DNA from: Nemertoderma westbladi
Taxonomy: Eukaryota > Xenacoelomorpha > Nemertodermatida > Nemertodermatidae
Length of the DNA stretch: 30,502 nucleotides
Reading direction: 5' to 3'
NCBI GenBank assembly: GCA_032718475.1
Contig: JAUCBJ010005036.1
Coordinates: forward strand, 1 to 30,502
Position numbers and translations under genes: made by a program. A model generated the notes under the pieces. That model saw nothing but the letters and a program-made list of their open reading frames with translations. It had not been told where the DNA came from and did not search any database. Positions 29,207 through 30,502 of the stretch are shown here, piece after piece (position 1 is the first letter of the stretch; each line of letters starts with the position of its first letter).

Positions 29207-29882
29207 GTAGGTACAGGTACTGGAGCCACGAGGATCAAAGCGTTTAACGAATGGTAGGTGCAGGTACTGGAGCCACGAGGATCGAAGCGTTTAACGAATG
29301 GTAGGTACAGGTACTGGAGCCACGAGGATCGAAGCGTTTAACGAATGGTAGGTGCAGGTACTGGAGCCACGAGGATCGAAGCGTTTAACGAATGGTAGGT
29401 ACAGGTACTGGAGCCACGAGGATCGAAGCGTTTAACGAATGGTAGGTGCAGGTACTGGAGCCACGAGGATCGAAGCGATTAACGAATGGTATGTACAGGT
29501 ACTGGACCACGAGGATCGAAGCGTTTAACGAATGGTAGGTACAGGTACTAGAGCCACGAGGATCGAAGCGTTTAACGAATGGTAGGTACAGGTACTGGAG
29601 CCACGAGGATCGAAGCGTTTAACGAATGGTAGGTGCAGGTACTGGATCCACGAGGATCGAAGCGTTTAACGAATGGTAGGTATACAGTAGGTACTGGAGC
29701 CACGAGGTTTGAAGCGTTTAACGAATGGTAGGTACAGGTACTGGAGCCACGAGGATCGAAGCGTTTAACGAATTGTAGGTACAGGTACTGGAGCCACGAG
29801 GATCGAAGCGTTTAACGAATGGTAGGTACAGGTACTGTAGCCACGAGGATCGAAGCGTTTAACGAATGGTAGGTACAGGTTC
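29179..29882 (+). repeat. 47-bp minisatellite, 15 copies, crossing an exon-intron junction
   Basis: ACGAGGATCGAAGCGTTTAA begins copies at 29181, 29228, 29275, 29322, 29369, 29416, 29463, 29509, 29556, 29603, 29650, 29702, 29749, 29796 and 29843. Spacing is 47 bases except one 46 and one 52. Each full unit contains AATGGTAGGTACAGGTACTG, hence a GTAGGT splice-donor word (changed to GTATGT in the seventh and TTGTAGGT in the fourteenth). Several early units alternate GGTACAGG and GGTGCAGG. Confidence 0.95.
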
Positions 29883-30203
29883 TACATATCCACACCCGCC
29901 TGTAAGAAACGATGATTGTGTTACATTAAAAAAATGCCTGCTGAATGATTGGTGCATTTTTCGCATTGCGTGTTTTCGCATGGTGTGACACTATGTGAGG
30001 CGTCACGTATAAACTAATTAATTAACCAATTATTACTTATTCAAACCTGAATTAATGTTAATTTCACAAGGAGCTTTAATCGTAAAATATATCATTCATA
30101 TATATCGTATTATTTAATCAAGTTAACCAATTGTTCCATTTATACTTTGTTTTACTGTAGGCTACTTTATAACACTCGTTCCTTGATAAACATTTTTCAT
30201 TAG
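29207..30203 (+). other. Intron 1 of the GW-repeat gene (997 bp)
   Basis: Begins GTAGGT, ends CATTTTTCATTAG. About 70 percent of it is the 47-bp minisatellite; the rest (29883-30203) is AT-rich and featureless. Confidence 0.7.
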
Positions 30204-30502
30204 ATAAAGCAAAGGCAATCGTCTCTAAATCACGATCTCCTAATCCCGTAAAAGGAAATGCCGCTGTAAGATCAATGGGACTTGGTGGTGGTCAGACTAT
30301 GGCTGATTTAATGAGCCCAAGAACTGCGCAAAATGAAGGTTTACCTGCTATTGGACAGATTGGTGGCACTGGGTGGAGGCTGCTATCTGGCCCAATCGCC
30401 ATGGCAACGCCTCAGGGATGGACAACATTAACCGGCTCGGTAGCTGTCCCAACATTCGCAGAAACCGCCCGTAGCAGTTCTCCAAACGGGATAAGATTGG
30501 GC
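30204..30502 (+). CDS. GW-GPVAVP repeat protein, exon 2 (runs off the window)
   Basis: Open from the TTTTTCATTAG acceptor to the last base. It gives residues 122-221: DKAKAIVSKSRSPNPVKGNA, then MGLGGGQTMADLMSPR, then two further 15-residue repeats, GWRLLSGPIAMA (178-189) and GWTTLTGSVAVP (193-204), then a Ser-rich stretch. The repeat family shared with exon 1, with the same 15-residue period, confirms that both exons belong to one gene. The gene continues beyond 30502, so its full length and any folded domain are unknown. Confidence 0.75.

Noticed and set aside
29179-29882. CRISPR array
   Set aside because: Units are contiguous 47-bp copies without unique spacers, in an animal genome.

Overview
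The window is nuclear DNA from an invertebrate animal. The evidence is spliceosomal introns, two highly conserved metazoan genes (DCAF1 and CDK8), CpG- and GC-rich exons set in AT-rich flanks, long homopolymeric G/C tracts, and many decayed transposable elements. The CDK8 and DCAF1 proteins look close to the vertebrate ones, so a deuterostome such as a tunicate is a reasonable guess, but nothing in the sequence fixes the species.

Layout. 1-4220: AT-rich DNA with no recognisable gene, with a cluster of short GTCCC/TGTAATG motifs at the left. 4221-5612 (-): a 463-residue, apparently disordered protein whose C-terminal part carries tandem tyrosine repeats. 5866-8730: a 5'-truncated, frameshifted non-LTR retrotransposon holding a nested GC-rich piece of a second retroelement. 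9055-18359 (+): DCAF1 in three very large exons (joined CDS 4437 nt, 1478 aa). Its 4.25-kb first intron holds a CCGG-rich DNA transposon with a 10-bp target duplication and a degenerate ~150-bp tandem repeat. 18808-18959 (-): a small terminal exon of a convergent gene, found by reading the minus strand. 19425-20297: a foldback-like structure with an alternating ~69-bp tandem array in its centre. 20654-22263 (-): a two-exon four-transmembrane protein. 22647-22953 (-): a further possible exon, divergent from CDK8. 23115-24458 (+): CDK8 in one exon. 25112-28269: three large palindromic elements flanked by TA, plus a fourth element with perfect 42-bp inverted ends. 28843-30502 (+): the first two exons of a gene that runs off the window and encodes a basic protein with an unfamiliar GW...GPVAVP 15-residue repeat. 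A 47-bp minisatellite begins inside its first exon and fills most of its first intron.

How the genes relate. DCAF1 (CUL4-DDB1 substrate receptor) and CDK8 (Mediator kinase) are independent housekeeping regulators, and nothing suggests an operon. DCAF1 and the 18808 exon are convergent. CDK8 and the minus-strand exon at 22953 are divergent across about 160 bp. The most promising undescribed material is the GW-GPVAVP protein with its splice-donor-bearing minisatellite, the tyrosine-repeat protein, and the TA-flanked palindromic element family.
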